A stretch of DNA of 64,000 bases, from NCBI GenBank assembly GCA_965234325.1, contig OZ248415.1:341325-405324 (forward strand), read 5' to 3'. A model generated the notes under the pieces. That model did not search any database and was not told where the DNA came from. It was given only the letters and a program-made list of their open reading frames with translations. Below are positions 51,217 to 60,456 of this stretch, piece by piece; position 1 is the first letter of the stretch; each line of letters opens with the position of its first letter. This stretch comes from Limnohabitans kasalickyi (GTDB lineage: Bacteria; Pseudomonadota; Gammaproteobacteria; Burkholderiales; Burkholderiaceae_C). The translations under genes were made by a program, and so were the position numbers.

Positions 51217-52280
51217 CAACCACTGCTTCTTCTGTGCTTGAGGTGCAAGACCGAGGCGGTCCTGCACAGCCCTTGTTGGTGGTGAACGACCTCAAAAAGC
51301 ACTTTCCCGTGCGTGCTGGCTTGTTCGAGCGTGAGCGCAAATTTGTGCATGCGGTCGACGGGGTCAGCTTCTCGGTGGCCAAAGGCAAGACGCTGGGCAT
51401 TGTGGGTGAGTCGGGCTGCGGCAAGTCCACCACGGCCCGGCTGATCGCGGGCTTGATGCCGCCAGACAGTGGCACCTTGGTGTTTGATGGTGAAGGCGTC
51501 GCTGAGTACGGTGGCTTGGAATTGAAAGAATTTCGCCGTAATTTGCAAATGGTGTTTCAAGACTCATTTGCCTCGCTCAACCCACGATTGACCATTGTCG
51601 AGACCATCGCTTATGGCCCCCAAGTGCACGGCATGGGTCAGACCACGGCCATGCAAGAGGCGCGTGCTTTGTTGGCACGTGTGGGCTTAGAGCCCGATCA
51701 GTTTGCGTCGCGTTACCCGCATGAGTTGTCGGGTGGACAACGCCAACGCGTGAACATTGCACGGGCTTTGGCCTTTCACCCGCGCTTGGTGATCTTGGAC
51801 GAGGCCGTGGCGGCCTTGGATAAATCGGTGCAGGCGCAGGTGCTGAACCTGTTGCAAGAACTCAAGGCCGAGCGGCAGTTGACGTACTTGTTTATCTCGC
51901 ACGACTTGCATGTGGTGCACTACATCAGCGATGAGGTGATGGTGATGTACCTCGGTCAAGTGGTGGAGCGCGGGCCTGTGGAGCGCATCTACAGCCAAGC
52001 CGCACACCCTTACACGCGGGCTTTGTTGTCGGCAGTGCCGTCCATGGACCCGAGCCAACGCACCTTGCATTCACCGCTCACGGGCGACCCGCCCAACCCG
52101 ATCAACCCGCCCAGCGGCTGCCGGTTTCGCGACCGTTGCAGCTTGGCGCAAGACGTGTGTGCTGCCAGCACGCCGCGCCTCATGCCTGTGGGCGAGCAGG
52201 CCGCGCACATCGTGGCCTGCCATATCAACGACGCCACATCGGGCTATGTCCATGTCGTGCGTGAGGAGGTCATCGCATGA
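51213..52280 (+). CDS. ABC transporter ATPase (DppF/OppF-like)
   Basis: Protein of 355 residues. Walker A GESGCGKST, signature LSGGQRQRVNIARAL, Walker B LVILDEAVAALD and the OppD/F C-terminal extension with the cysteine set SGCRFRDRCSLAQDVC, which in this family can bind an iron-sulfur cluster. Walker B reads DEA rather than DEP, a common variant. Overlaps both neighbours by 4 bases. Confidence 0.93.
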   Translation: MTTTASSVLEVQDRGGPAQPLLVVNDLKKHFPVRAGLFERERKFVHAVDGVSFSVAKGKTLGIVGESGCGKSTTARLIAGLMPPDSGTLVFDGEGVAEYGGLELKEFRRNLQMVFQDSFASLNPRLTIVETIAYGPQVHGMGQTTAMQEARALLARVGLEPDQFASRYPHELSGGQRQRVNIARALAFHPRLVILDEAVAALDKSVQAQVLNLLQELKAERQLTYLFISHDLHVVHYISDEVMVMYLGQVVERGPVERIYSQAAHPYTRALLSAVPSMDPSQRTLHSPLTGDPPNPINPPSGCRFRDRCSLAQDVCAASTPRLMPVGEQAAHIVACHINDATSGYVHVVREEVIA

Positions 52281-53254
52281 CAACGCCGCTTGTTTCGATT
52301 CAAGATTTGACGGTCGAGTTCACCGGTAACCGCAAAGCCAAAGCGCTGAACCAAGTCAGCTTTGACTTGGCGCAAGGGGAGGTGCTGGGTTTGTTGGGTG
52401 AATCAGGTTCGGGAAAAAGTGTGACTTTGCGCACCTTGCTGCGTTTGCACCCGGAGCGCACCACGCGCATGGGCGGGTCTATTCAGGTGGCAGGACACGA
52501 TGTGCTGTCTTTGCAGGGCCGCGCTTTAGACCACTACCGTGGCGGTGTGGCCTCTATGGTGTTTCAAGAGCCGGGCTTGGCGTTCGATCCGGTCTACACC
52601 ATCGGTCAGCAAATGGTGGAGGCCATTCGTGCCCACGATGGCGTGGACAACCGTACCGCACACCACCAAGCCCTGCAGATGCTGGAGCGCGTGCAAATTC
52701 CGCAAGCACGTCGTCGCTTTGATGCGTATCCGCACGAGTTATCGGGCGGCATGCGCCAACGCGCCATGATTGCATTGGCCTTGGTGTGTAAGCCGCAACT
52801 CTTGTTAGCGGATGAGCCCACCACGGCTTTGGATGCCACGGTGCAGATTCAAATCTTGCTGCTCTTGCGTGAGCTGCAAAAAGAAACCGGCATGTCGGTG
52901 ATTTTTGTCACCCACGACATTGGTGCCGCCGTCGAGGTGGCTGACCGCATTGCCGTGATGTATGCCGGTCGGATTGTGGAGATGGGGAATGTTGCGCAAG
53001 TGGTGAACCAACCGCAGCACCCTTACACACAAGGCTTGTTGGCGTCGACCGTGAGTGCCGCAGATCGAGGCAAGCCCTTGCCCGCTGTGCCTGGTTCGCC
53101 GCCCGATTTGTCGAATTTACCGCCGGGCTGTAGCTTTGCTGCGCGTTGTTCACAAGCCAGTGCGCAATGCGTGGCGCAAGTGCCTGCGACGGTGCGGCAA
53201 GGTTCGTCGGCACTGGCGTGTTGGCACCCCGTGTCTGTGCCGCAGGTGGCATGA
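52277..53254 (+). CDS. ABC transporter ATPase (DppD/OppD-like)
   Basis: Protein of 325 residues. Walker A GESGSGKSVT, Q-loop MVFQEPGLAFDP, signature LSGGMRQRAMIALAL, Walker B LLLADEPTTALD, and the C-terminal PGCSFAARCSQASAQC cysteine segment. The order DppF then DppD is reversed from the usual order. The last codons overlap the GntR start (ATGA). Confidence 0.93.
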   Translation: MTTPLVSIQDLTVEFTGNRKAKALNQVSFDLAQGEVLGLLGESGSGKSVTLRTLLRLHPERTTRMGGSIQVAGHDVLSLQGRALDHYRGGVASMVFQEPGLAFDPVYTIGQQMVEAIRAHDGVDNRTAHHQALQMLERVQIPQARRRFDAYPHELSGGMRQRAMIALALVCKPQLLLADEPTTALDATVQIQILLLLRELQKETGMSVIFVTHDIGAAVEVADRIAVMYAGRIVEMGNVAQVVNQPQHPYTQGLLASTVSAADRGKPLPAVPGSPPDLSNLPPGCSFAARCSQASAQCVAQVPATVRQGSSALACWHPVSVPQVA

Positions 53255-53937
53255 GCATGGGTGCGGCTCTCAAATCGGAGGCACGCAGCCGAGGTGGCTT
53301 GGCGGATGAGGTGTCTCGCAAACTGGCAGACGACATTGCCTTGGGTGTTTTTTTGCCCGGCGAGCGTTTGGATGAGACCACCCTCGCCATGCGTTTTCAG
53401 GTGTCGCGCACGCCGGTGCGCGAAGCGTTCAAGCAGTTGGCCAGCACGGGCTTGGTGGCCAATCGCCCGAACCGTGGCTCTGTGGTGGCGGAGATGACCT
53501 CTGAGCAGTTGGACCAAATGTTTGAAGTCATCGGCGAGTTAGAAGCCACCTGCGCACGCCATGCCGCCGTGCGCATGCGCGATGCCGAACGCCAGCGCTT
53601 GTCCGAACTGCATGCCCAAAGCCGCCTCGCCATTCAAAACGAAGACGCCGATGCCTACGATGTGATCAACCGCGATTTGCACAACGTGATCATTCGCGGG
53701 TGTCACAACCCCGTGTTGATTGACATGGTGGTGGGCTTGCATCACAAAATATCCACCTTCAGACGGACGCAGTTTCGCAACATCGCGCGCATGTCGGCGT
53801 CTTATGAAGAACACTCGGTCATTGTTGAAGCCTTGCTGGCGCGCGACGTGGTGACCTGTTACCGCGAAATGCGCGACCATCTCTTATCAGCACGCAGCGC
53901 AGCCGCGCGCGTAACCCCTTCTTGGAGCACGGTATGA
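53251..53937 (+). CDS. GntR-family (FCD-type) transcriptional regulator
   Basis: Protein of 228 residues from the ATG overlapping the ATPase stop. Winged helix with FQVSRTPVREAFKQLASTGL and wing RPNRGSVVAEM (about residues 40-80), followed by an FCD ligand domain (FEVIGELEATCARHAA, ..RDLHNVIIRGCHN). It is the second GntR regulator in this cluster and does not look like a recent duplicate of the first. It overlaps the gamma-glutamyltransferase-like gene, so it is likely to control the dipeptide-type transporter and that hydrolase. Confidence 0.9.
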   Translation: MSMGAALKSEARSRGGLADEVSRKLADDIALGVFLPGERLDETTLAMRFQVSRTPVREAFKQLASTGLVANRPNRGSVVAEMTSEQLDQMFEVIGELEATCARHAAVRMRDAERQRLSELHAQSRLAIQNEDADAYDVINRDLHNVIIRGCHNPVLIDMVVGLHHKISTFRRTQFRNIARMSASYEEHSVIVEALLARDVVTCYREMRDHLLSARSAAARVTPSWSTV

Positions 53938-55526
53938 ACCCCATTCTTGGTCGTCGTGGCGCAGTGGTCGCCCCCCATTCTTTGGCCTCACAAGCGGGCT
54001 TAGACATCTTGCGCGAAGGTGGCAATGCCATCGAAGCCACCATTGCGGTTGCCGCGACTTTGGCGGTGGTGTACCCACACATGACGGGTATTGGTGGCGA
54101 TGGTTTTTGGCTCATGCATGCCCCCGGGCAAGCCATGCAGTCGATTGATGCCTGTGGCGCCGCGGGTGCAGGCGTGACGCCAGCGCTTTACGGCGACATG
54201 GCCAGCATTCCTTGGCGTGGCCCTTTGGCGGCCAACACCGTGGCGGGCACCATCTCGGGTTGGGGTGCTGCCTACGCCTACAGCCAAGCGCATTGGGGCG
54301 GTAAATTGCCGTTCGCACGCTTGTTAGAAAGTGCCATTTTTTATGCCCGTGAAGGCTTTCCGGTCACGCACAGCCAAGAAGCCAACACGCGCAACAAACT
54401 CGGTGAGTTGCAACACCAGCCCGGCTTTGCCAACGCCTTTTTGAATGCCCAAGGCGATGTGCCCAAGTATGGCGACAGCCATGCGTTCCCCGCATTGGCA
54501 GCCACACTCACACGCTTGGCAGAAGCCGGTGCAGACGACTTTTACCGCGGTGAGCTGGCGCAGCAAATCGCCCGTGACTTGGCCGCCGTGGGCAGCCCCA
54601 TCACCGCGCAAGATTTGGCCAATCATCAGGCGGTCGTTAAGCCACCTTTGTCTTTGAAGTTGTCCGAGGCAACCGTCTACAACATGGCACCACCCACACA
54701 AGGCTTGGCGTCGCTGTTGATCTTGGGTGTCTATGACCGCATTCGCCAAGAGGGCTGGTACCCAGACAACGTGGCCGGCATTCATGCCTTGGTGGAGGCC
54801 ACCAAACAAGCTTTCATCGTGCGCGACCGTTTTGTGACCGACCCTGCACACATGTCGGTCGACCCGACTACCTTGCTCACACCAGAGGTGGTGCAACGCT
54901 TGGCCGATGCCGTGCCCACGGACAAAGCCAGTCCTTGGCCTGCCCCCAATTCGGATGGAGACACCACGTGGATGGGTGTGGTGGACGACCAAGGCCGTGC
55001 GGTCAGCATGATTCAGAGCATTTACTTTGAGTTTGGCAGCGGCGTGGTGTTGCCCGAGAGCGGCTTTTGGTGGCAAAACCGAGGCTGTTCGTTTGACTTG
55101 CAACCGGGCAAGCTGCGCAGCTTGGCGCCGGGACGTAAACCCTTTCACACCCTCAACCCAGCCATGGCCAAACTGGACGATGGCCGTTTGCTGGTCTACG
55201 GCACCATGGGCGGCGAAGGTCAGCCACAAACACAAGCGGCGGTGTTTTCGCGCTACGTGTGGGGCGGGCACAACGTGCGCTCGGCGGTGGCTGCACCGCG
55301 CTGGTTGTTGGGGCGCACGTGGGCCGAGCAAAGCACCAGCTTGAAAGTCGAGTCGCGTTACGCCGCTGATGTGGTGGAGGGCCTCAAAGCCCTGGGCCAC
55401 CCTGTCGAAGTGGTGTCTGACTTTGACGAGCGCATGGGCCACGCGGGTGCTTTGGTGCTGCACCCGTCGGGCTGGATTGAAGGAGGCGAAGACCCACGCA
55501 GCGATGGGTCTGTGTCCGCCTGGTAG
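53934..55526 (+). CDS. Gamma-glutamyltransferase-family hydrolase, HpxW/oxamate amidohydrolase-like
   Basis: Ntn-hydrolase precursor of 530 residues. The predicted self-cleavage site is in DGDTTWMGVVDD, with nucleophile T344 directly after D343; the second subunit follows. N-terminal LASQAGLDILREGGNAIEAT is the standard first segment of the family. No signal peptide is present, so it is cytoplasmic, unlike most gamma-glutamyltransferases. The presence of HpxX/Y/Z homologues upstream favours HpxW (oxamate to oxalate and ammonia). The ATG, six bases after GGAG, overlaps the GntR stop; the TTG upstream is less likely. Confidence 0.85.
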   Translation: MNPILGRRGAVVAPHSLASQAGLDILREGGNAIEATIAVAATLAVVYPHMTGIGGDGFWLMHAPGQAMQSIDACGAAGAGVTPALYGDMASIPWRGPLAANTVAGTISGWGAAYAYSQAHWGGKLPFARLLESAIFYAREGFPVTHSQEANTRNKLGELQHQPGFANAFLNAQGDVPKYGDSHAFPALAATLTRLAEAGADDFYRGELAQQIARDLAAVGSPITAQDLANHQAVVKPPLSLKLSEATVYNMAPPTQGLASLLILGVYDRIRQEGWYPDNVAGIHALVEATKQAFIVRDRFVTDPAHMSVDPTTLLTPEVVQRLADAVPTDKASPWPAPNSDGDTTWMGVVDDQGRAVSMIQSIYFEFGSGVVLPESGFWWQNRGCSFDLQPGKLRSLAPGRKPFHTLNPAMAKLDDGRLLVYGTMGGEGQPQTQAAVFSRYVWGGHNVRSAVAAPRWLLGRTWAEQSTSLKVESRYAADVVEGLKALGHPVEVVSDFDERMGHAGALVLHPSGWIEGGEDPRSDGSVSAW

Positions 55527-55621
55527 TGTGGGTTGCGGGGTTTGATCAACGGCTTATGAACCTACATCGCACGACGTTAGGCACAGTCTTTGTGGTTCCT
55601 GCGTCGTAACATGATTTCACC

Positions 55622-56866
55622 ATGCCTACGCTCACCACTTTGCGCTTCTATGTTCAACGCCATGCGGGCTGGTTCCTCTTGCTCGTTGCTGCATTGGCTG
55701 GGGGCTTTTGGGGCCTACGTTACGTTTTGCAGGGGCCTGCAACACCTGTGCTTGCGGTGGTGCAACGTGACTTTGTGCAAACCGTGGTCGCAAGCGGTCA
55801 TGTCGAAAGTCCGCATCGCGTTGAACTTGGGGCGCAAATTACGGGTACGGTGTTGAGAATACCCGTGGCCGAAGGCCAAAGTGTGGCGGCGGGTCAAACT
55901 TTGATTGAGCTCGAAAATACAGAACTCCAAGCCGCGTTGCATCAAGCGCAGTGGGCCGTCTTACAAGCCCAGGCTAAATTGCGCCAAGTTCATGAAGTGC
56001 AAGCGCCTGTTGGTGAGCAATTAGAGCTTCAAGCACACGCGAATCATGATGCGGCCCTGCAGGCATTGCAGCGCACACAAAGCTTGTTTGACCAAGGTTT
56101 CTTGGGTCAAGCGGCCTTGGATGAGTCCAAGCGCTCAGCGTCTGTTGCCCGTGCGCAACTGGGCAGCGCCCAGCAACAACTGCGCGGAGTACGAGCAGGG
56201 GGCAGCGATTTGGCAGTAGCTGAGTCAGCCCTGTTTCAAGCGCAAGCGGGTGCTGATTTGGCCCGATCCCGCTTGCGCTATGCGCGCATTCAAGCGCCTG
56301 TTTCTGGGACCCTCATTGTCCGCAGCGTCGAGTCCGGAGATGTGGTGCAACCGGGCAAAGTACTTATGGTGTTGTCACCTCAAGGCGAAACGCAGTTGGT
56401 GGTTCAGATGGATGAAAAGCACCTGAATCTTTTAAAGCTGGGTCAAGCTGCGTTGGCTTCAGCCGATGCGTATGCGACGCAGCAGTTTGAGGCATCGCTG
56501 GTGTTTATCAATCCGGGTGTGGATGCACAACGTGGGTCGGTTGAGGTGAAGTTGAACGTGACTCAAGCCCCTGCGTATTTGAAGCAAGACATGACCGTGT
56601 CGGTTGATATTCAAGTGGGTCAGCGTAGCCAAGCCGTGTTGGTGCCCACCGAGGCCTTACATGATTTAGTTGGTGCCTCACCTTGGGTGTTGCGCGTGGT
56701 GGATGGCCGTGCCATTCGTACACCCGTTCAATTGGGTTTGCGTACACCCGCCTTGTGTGAGGTGTTGCAAGGTTTAAAGGCGGGCGATTGGGTGGTACCG
56801 ACCACATCCACGCAAGTGTTGGACAAAGCCCATGTTCACGCGGTGCCACAGCCTGCGAGGTCATGA
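55622..56866 (+). CDS. HlyD/MacA-family periplasmic adaptor of an exporter
   Basis: Membrane-fusion protein of 414 residues. One N-terminal membrane anchor (about 14-36), lipoyl-like half motifs (GHVESPHRVELGAQITGTVL and IQAPVSGTLIVRSVESGDVV), an alpha-hairpin coiled coil in between (about 95-220) rich in Q and A, and a beta-barrel/MP domain. It should link the inner-membrane permease to an outer-membrane tunnel. It begins 95 bases after the hpxW-like gene; overlap with the FtsX-type permease gene shows one operon. Confidence 0.9.
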   Translation: MPTLTTLRFYVQRHAGWFLLLVAALAGGFWGLRYVLQGPATPVLAVVQRDFVQTVVASGHVESPHRVELGAQITGTVLRIPVAEGQSVAAGQTLIELENTELQAALHQAQWAVLQAQAKLRQVHEVQAPVGEQLELQAHANHDAALQALQRTQSLFDQGFLGQAALDESKRSASVARAQLGSAQQQLRGVRAGGSDLAVAESALFQAQAGADLARSRLRYARIQAPVSGTLIVRSVESGDVVQPGKVLMVLSPQGETQLVVQMDEKHLNLLKLGQAALASADAYATQQFEASLVFINPGVDAQRGSVEVKLNVTQAPAYLKQDMTVSVDIQVGQRSQAVLVPTEALHDLVGASPWVLRVVDGRAIRTPVQLGLRTPALCEVLQGLKAGDWVVPTTSTQVLDKAHVHAVPQPARS

Positions 56867-58131
56867 ACATGGCTACCGTTTCTGCCGAAAATTCACACGC
56901 CATTTCTCACTGGCTACCTTTCGAGTGGTTGGTGGCATTTCGTTTTTTGCGTGAAGGTCGTGTGCAAACCGCCTTCATCGTTGGCGGAGTAGCCATTGGC
57001 GTAGGCGTGATTGTCTTCATGTCTGCCTTGCTCAGTGGTTTGCAAGCCAATTTCGTCAAGCGGGTGTTGACGGGGCAAGCCCATATTCAGTTGTTGCCAC
57101 CCAAAGAGGTTGTGCGCCCGCTCTATCAAGACCAAAACGATGGCGTGCACGCGCACATCTTGCAAGCCCCTCTGCAGCGACTTAAAAGCATTGACCAGTG
57201 GCAAAGCGTCGCCACACAGATTCGAGCCTTACCCGAGGTGGCTGTGGTGTCACCCGCTGTGAGCGGTTCAGCGCTGGCCTTGCGTGGGGCGGCGAGCCGT
57301 GCGATCACGGTGTTGGGTGTTGAGCCTGATCTTTACTTTCGGATTGTTCCCATTCCCGAAAAAATGGCACATGGGCAAGCTCGTTTGACGGTGGGCGATA
57401 TGTTGATAGGCATTGAGTTGGCCAGCGATTTAGGTGTGGGGGTGGGCGATAAATTACGCATCACGGCAGCCAATGGCAACTCGAACACATTAGTGATCAG
57501 TGGCATTTTCGATCTGGGCAACAAAGGTGCCAATACTCGTACCACCCTCGTTGCATTGCGATCTGCCCAAAGTTTGTTGGGTTTGGTTGGCGGGGTGTCC
57601 GTGCTGGATGTGACGGTACGTGATGTCTACAGTGCAGAGACGGTGGCGCGTCACATCACCGCATTGACAGGGGTTCAGGCGGACAGTTGGATCAAAACCA
57701 ATGAGCAATTTTTCACCGCGGTCAGCGCTCAAACCACAGCGAACACGGCGATTCGCATCTTTGTTGGCTTGTCAGTAGCCTTCGGTATTGCCAGTGTGTT
57801 GGTTGTTTCTGTGGTGCAAAAATCGCGTGAGATTGGCATCTTGCGTGCCATGGGCATCACGCGCGGACAAATTTTGCGTGTCTTTTTATTGCAAGGTGGC
57901 TTGTTGGGTTTTGGCGGTGCATTGGCAGGGGCGCTTTTAGGCTTTGGTGGCTTGTTGTTTTGGCAATATGTGGAGCGCAATGCCGATGGCTCCGCCATGT
58001 TCGCCATGCGCTTTGAACCTAGTTTGTTCGGCATGGCGTTGTTGTTAGCCACGGTAACGGGCTTGTTGGCATCCTTTGCGCCAGCGCTACGCGCCGCACG
58101 ACTTGACCCTGTGATGGCGATTCGTGGATAA
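56863..58131 (+). CDS. FtsX/MacB-type ABC exporter permease
   Basis: Protein of 422 residues with one N-terminal helix (about 38-60), a large periplasmic domain and three C-terminal helices, the MacB/DevC/LolC layout. GVEPDLYFRIVPIPEKMAHG is in the periplasmic part and RAMGITRGQILRVFLLQGGL is the coupling loop to the ATPase. Unlike MacB the ATPase is a separate gene, as in DevBCA systems. Overlaps both neighbours. Confidence 0.9.
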   Translation: MNMATVSAENSHAISHWLPFEWLVAFRFLREGRVQTAFIVGGVAIGVGVIVFMSALLSGLQANFVKRVLTGQAHIQLLPPKEVVRPLYQDQNDGVHAHILQAPLQRLKSIDQWQSVATQIRALPEVAVVSPAVSGSALALRGAASRAITVLGVEPDLYFRIVPIPEKMAHGQARLTVGDMLIGIELASDLGVGVGDKLRITAANGNSNTLVISGIFDLGNKGANTRTTLVALRSAQSLLGLVGGVSVLDVTVRDVYSAETVARHITALTGVQADSWIKTNEQFFTAVSAQTTANTAIRIFVGLSVAFGIASVLVVSVVQKSREIGILRAMGITRGQILRVFLLQGGLLGFGGALAGALLGFGGLLFWQYVERNADGSAMFAMRFEPSLFGMALLLATVTGLLASFAPALRAARLDPVMAIRG

Positions 58132-58840
58132 CCCCAAGGCGCTCGACCATGAAGCACACGTCGTGGTGCTGCGCGGAGTTTGTAAGTCTTTCAATGTGGG
58201 ACAGCCCAATGAAATTGAAATTTTGCACAGCATTGATCTGACCTTGGACCGCGGTGAGTTTTGTGCCGTCATGGGGCCTTCCGGTTCTGGCAAAAGCACA
58301 TTGCTTAACTTGATTGGTTTGTTGGATCGCCCGACGCAAGGCCAGTTGGCCATTCGTGGCGAGGAAACCACGCAGTTGGGCGACCAAGCTCTCACACGTT
58401 TACGGGGGCATGCCATTGGCTTTGTGTTTCAGCATCACCATTTATTGACGGCATTCACAGCCTTGGAAAACGTGATGATGCCCATGTTGGGGGCGGCAGG
58501 TTTCTCTAACGCTGACATCACGGCAAAAGCGATGGCTTTACTCGACAGCGTTGGGTTGCGTACTTTTTATCATCAAGCGTCTGGCAGTTTGTCAGGCGGG
58601 CAGCAGCAACGTGTGGCTGTGGCTCGAGCCCTGGCCATGAGCCCTGCGTTGTTACTTGCTGATGAACCCACAGGCAATTTAGACAGCAAAAGTGCGGATG
58701 CCGTGTTTGATCTCTTACATCGCGTGAGTCGCGACCAAGGCACCACGGTGCTGTTTGTGACGCATAACCCTGAGCTAGCTTCGCGTTGTGAAAAAACACT
58801 TCAGGTGGTCGATGGTCGGATTGTGGATGAGATGCTCTGA
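58124..58840 (+). CDS. LolD/DevA-type ABC exporter ATPase
   Basis: Protein of 238 residues beginning at a GTG that overlaps the permease stop. Walker A GPSGSGKST, Q-loop FVFQHHHLLTAF, signature LSGGQQQRVAVARAL and Walker B LLLADEPTGNLD, all typical of the MacB/LolD class. The three genes HlyD-permease-ATPase have no TolC gene attached; the cargo may be a lipid, peptide or siderophore. Confidence 0.92.
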   Translation: MDNPKALDHEAHVVVLRGVCKSFNVGQPNEIEILHSIDLTLDRGEFCAVMGPSGSGKSTLLNLIGLLDRPTQGQLAIRGEETTQLGDQALTRLRGHAIGFVFQHHHLLTAFTALENVMMPMLGAAGFSNADITAKAMALLDSVGLRTFYHQASGSLSGGQQQRVAVARALAMSPALLLADEPTGNLDSKSADAVFDLLHRVSRDQGTTVLFVTHNPELASRCEKTLQVVDGRIVDEML

Positions 58841-58971
58841 GCCCTTGGTCTCATCTGACCCAAACGTGTCGGCTTGCAGGTTTGTGTCTCGCCAAATGAA
58901 TTAAAGTGAATGTTTTTACAAAGCGCGCCTGTTTTTAAAAACGCCGTGCGCTTGCGCAGAACCTCAGTGCT

Positions 58972-60405
58972 ATGAAACATCACTTCATCAACAATGTTAG
59001 TGTGGCCCCCGCTTCGGGTGATTACATCGATGTGCTTGACCCTTCCGACGGCCAGACGTTTGACCACTTGGCGCGTGGCAACGCCCACGACATCGATGTG
59101 GCTGTGCAGGCGGCCCGATTTGCATTTGAGGGGGCTTGGGGCCGGTTGACGGCCACAGAGCGCGGGCGGTTGCTGCAAAAATTGTCCCAAAAAATGCTCG
59201 ACCACATCGATGCGTTGACGCAGTTGGAGTCGCGTGACTGCGGCAAACCGCTCAAGCAAGCACGTGCTGACGTGACAGCTATTGCGCGTTATTTTGAGTT
59301 TTATGCGGGGGCTGCAGACAAGCTGATGGGGGAAACCATTCCCTATCAAAACGGCTACACCATCCTCACAATTCGCGAGCCGCAAGGTGTCACCGGTCAC
59401 ATCATTCCGTGGAATTACCCCTTGCAAATTTTTGGGCGCAGTGTGGGAGGCTCGTTGGCGGCGGGGAACGCCTGTGTGGTCAAACCCGCGGAGGACGCCT
59501 GCTTGTCGATTTTGCGTGTGGCTGAATTGGCGGCCGAGGTAGGGTTTCCTGCGGGGGCCATCAACGTCGTCACCGGCTACGGCCATGAAGCGGGAGACGC
59601 CTTGGTGCGCCATCCGGGCATCGACCACATCTCTTTCACCGGCTCGCCCAACATTGGCAAATTGGTGGTGCAAACCGCGGCCGAGCACCACACACCCGTG
59701 ACCTTGGAGTTAGGTGGCAAGTCGCCCCAAGTGGTGTTTGCTGACGCTGATTTAGATGCGATGGTGCCAGTGGTCGTGAATGCCATCGTGCAAAACGCGG
59801 GGCAGACGTGTTCGGCGGGCAGCCGCGTGCTGGTCGAGCGCAGCGTTTATGAGGCGGTGATTGCACGACTGGCATCGGCTTTCAATGCCTTGCGCGTGGG
59901 GCCGGCTGCGATGGATTTGGATTGCGGCCCGCTGATTCGCCAAACCCAGTTGCAACGCGTGACCGCCTTTTTGGACGAAGCCAAGCGCGATGGGTTGACG
60001 GTTGCCGCAGCGGGACAAGTGGTGGCAGGCGCGCCCGAGGGCGGTTTTTACCAAGTGCCCACATTGATTCGTGATGTGCCACCCGGGCACCGCTTGGCGC
60101 AAGAAGAGGTGTTTGGCCCCGTCATTGCCATCATGCCTTTTGATGACGAAGCCCATGCCATTCAATTGGCCAACGGCACAGATTTTGGTTTGGTCGCCAG
60201 CATTTGGACGCGTGATGGCGCACGTCAAATGCGTTTGGCGAGGCAGATGCGTGCGGGGCAAGTGTTCATCAACAACTATGGCGCAGGCGGTGGCATTGAG
60301 TTGCCCTTTGGTGGCGTCAAGGCCAGTGGCCATGGTCGTGAAAAAGGCTTTGAAGCCTTGTACAGCTTCACGGTTTTGAAGACGATTTCTATCAAACATG
60401 ATTGA
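58972..60405 (+). CDS. NAD(P)-dependent aldehyde dehydrogenase
   Basis: Protein of 477 residues, full ALDH length. Catalytic C280 (NAGQTCSAGSRV), E246 (LELGGKSPQ) and N-terminal-domain NYPLQIF are all present. A separate promoter is likely in the 131-base region upstream. Followed after 51 bases by a beta-hydroxyacid dehydrogenase. The pair suggests conversion of an aldehyde and a hydroxy acid in the same pathway, for example a semialdehyde, but the substrate is not shown by the sequence. Confidence 0.92.
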   Translation: MKHHFINNVSVAPASGDYIDVLDPSDGQTFDHLARGNAHDIDVAVQAARFAFEGAWGRLTATERGRLLQKLSQKMLDHIDALTQLESRDCGKPLKQARADVTAIARYFEFYAGAADKLMGETIPYQNGYTILTIREPQGVTGHIIPWNYPLQIFGRSVGGSLAAGNACVVKPAEDACLSILRVAELAAEVGFPAGAINVVTGYGHEAGDALVRHPGIDHISFTGSPNIGKLVVQTAAEHHTPVTLELGGKSPQVVFADADLDAMVPVVVNAIVQNAGQTCSAGSRVLVERSVYEAVIARLASAFNALRVGPAAMDLDCGPLIRQTQLQRVTAFLDEAKRDGLTVAAAGQVVAGAPEGGFYQVPTLIRDVPPGHRLAQEEVFGPVIAIMPFDDEAHAIQLANGTDFGLVASIWTRDGARQMRLARQMRAGQVFINNYGAGGGIELPFGGVKASGHGREKGFEALYSFTVLKTISIKHD

Positions 60406-60456
60406 GTCACTGCGCCGCAGTGGATTCAGGCACATCACACTATATTCGGAGCGACT

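Noticed and set aside
54324..55463. Open reading frame of 379 residues opposite the gamma-glutamyltransferase-like gene
   Set aside because: Same reasoning: the sense strand holds a complete Ntn-hydrolase; the antisense translation has no recognisable features.
58931..58942. Palindrome GTTTTTAAAAAC before the aldehyde dehydrogenase
   Set aside because: A simple T/A run of this kind is expected by chance in a promoter region and gives no specific regulatory information.
60408..60422. Hairpin CACTGC-N3-GCAGTG after the aldehyde dehydrogenase as a terminator
   Set aside because: Arms are short, no T-run follows and the next gene on the same strand begins only 51 bases after the stop.
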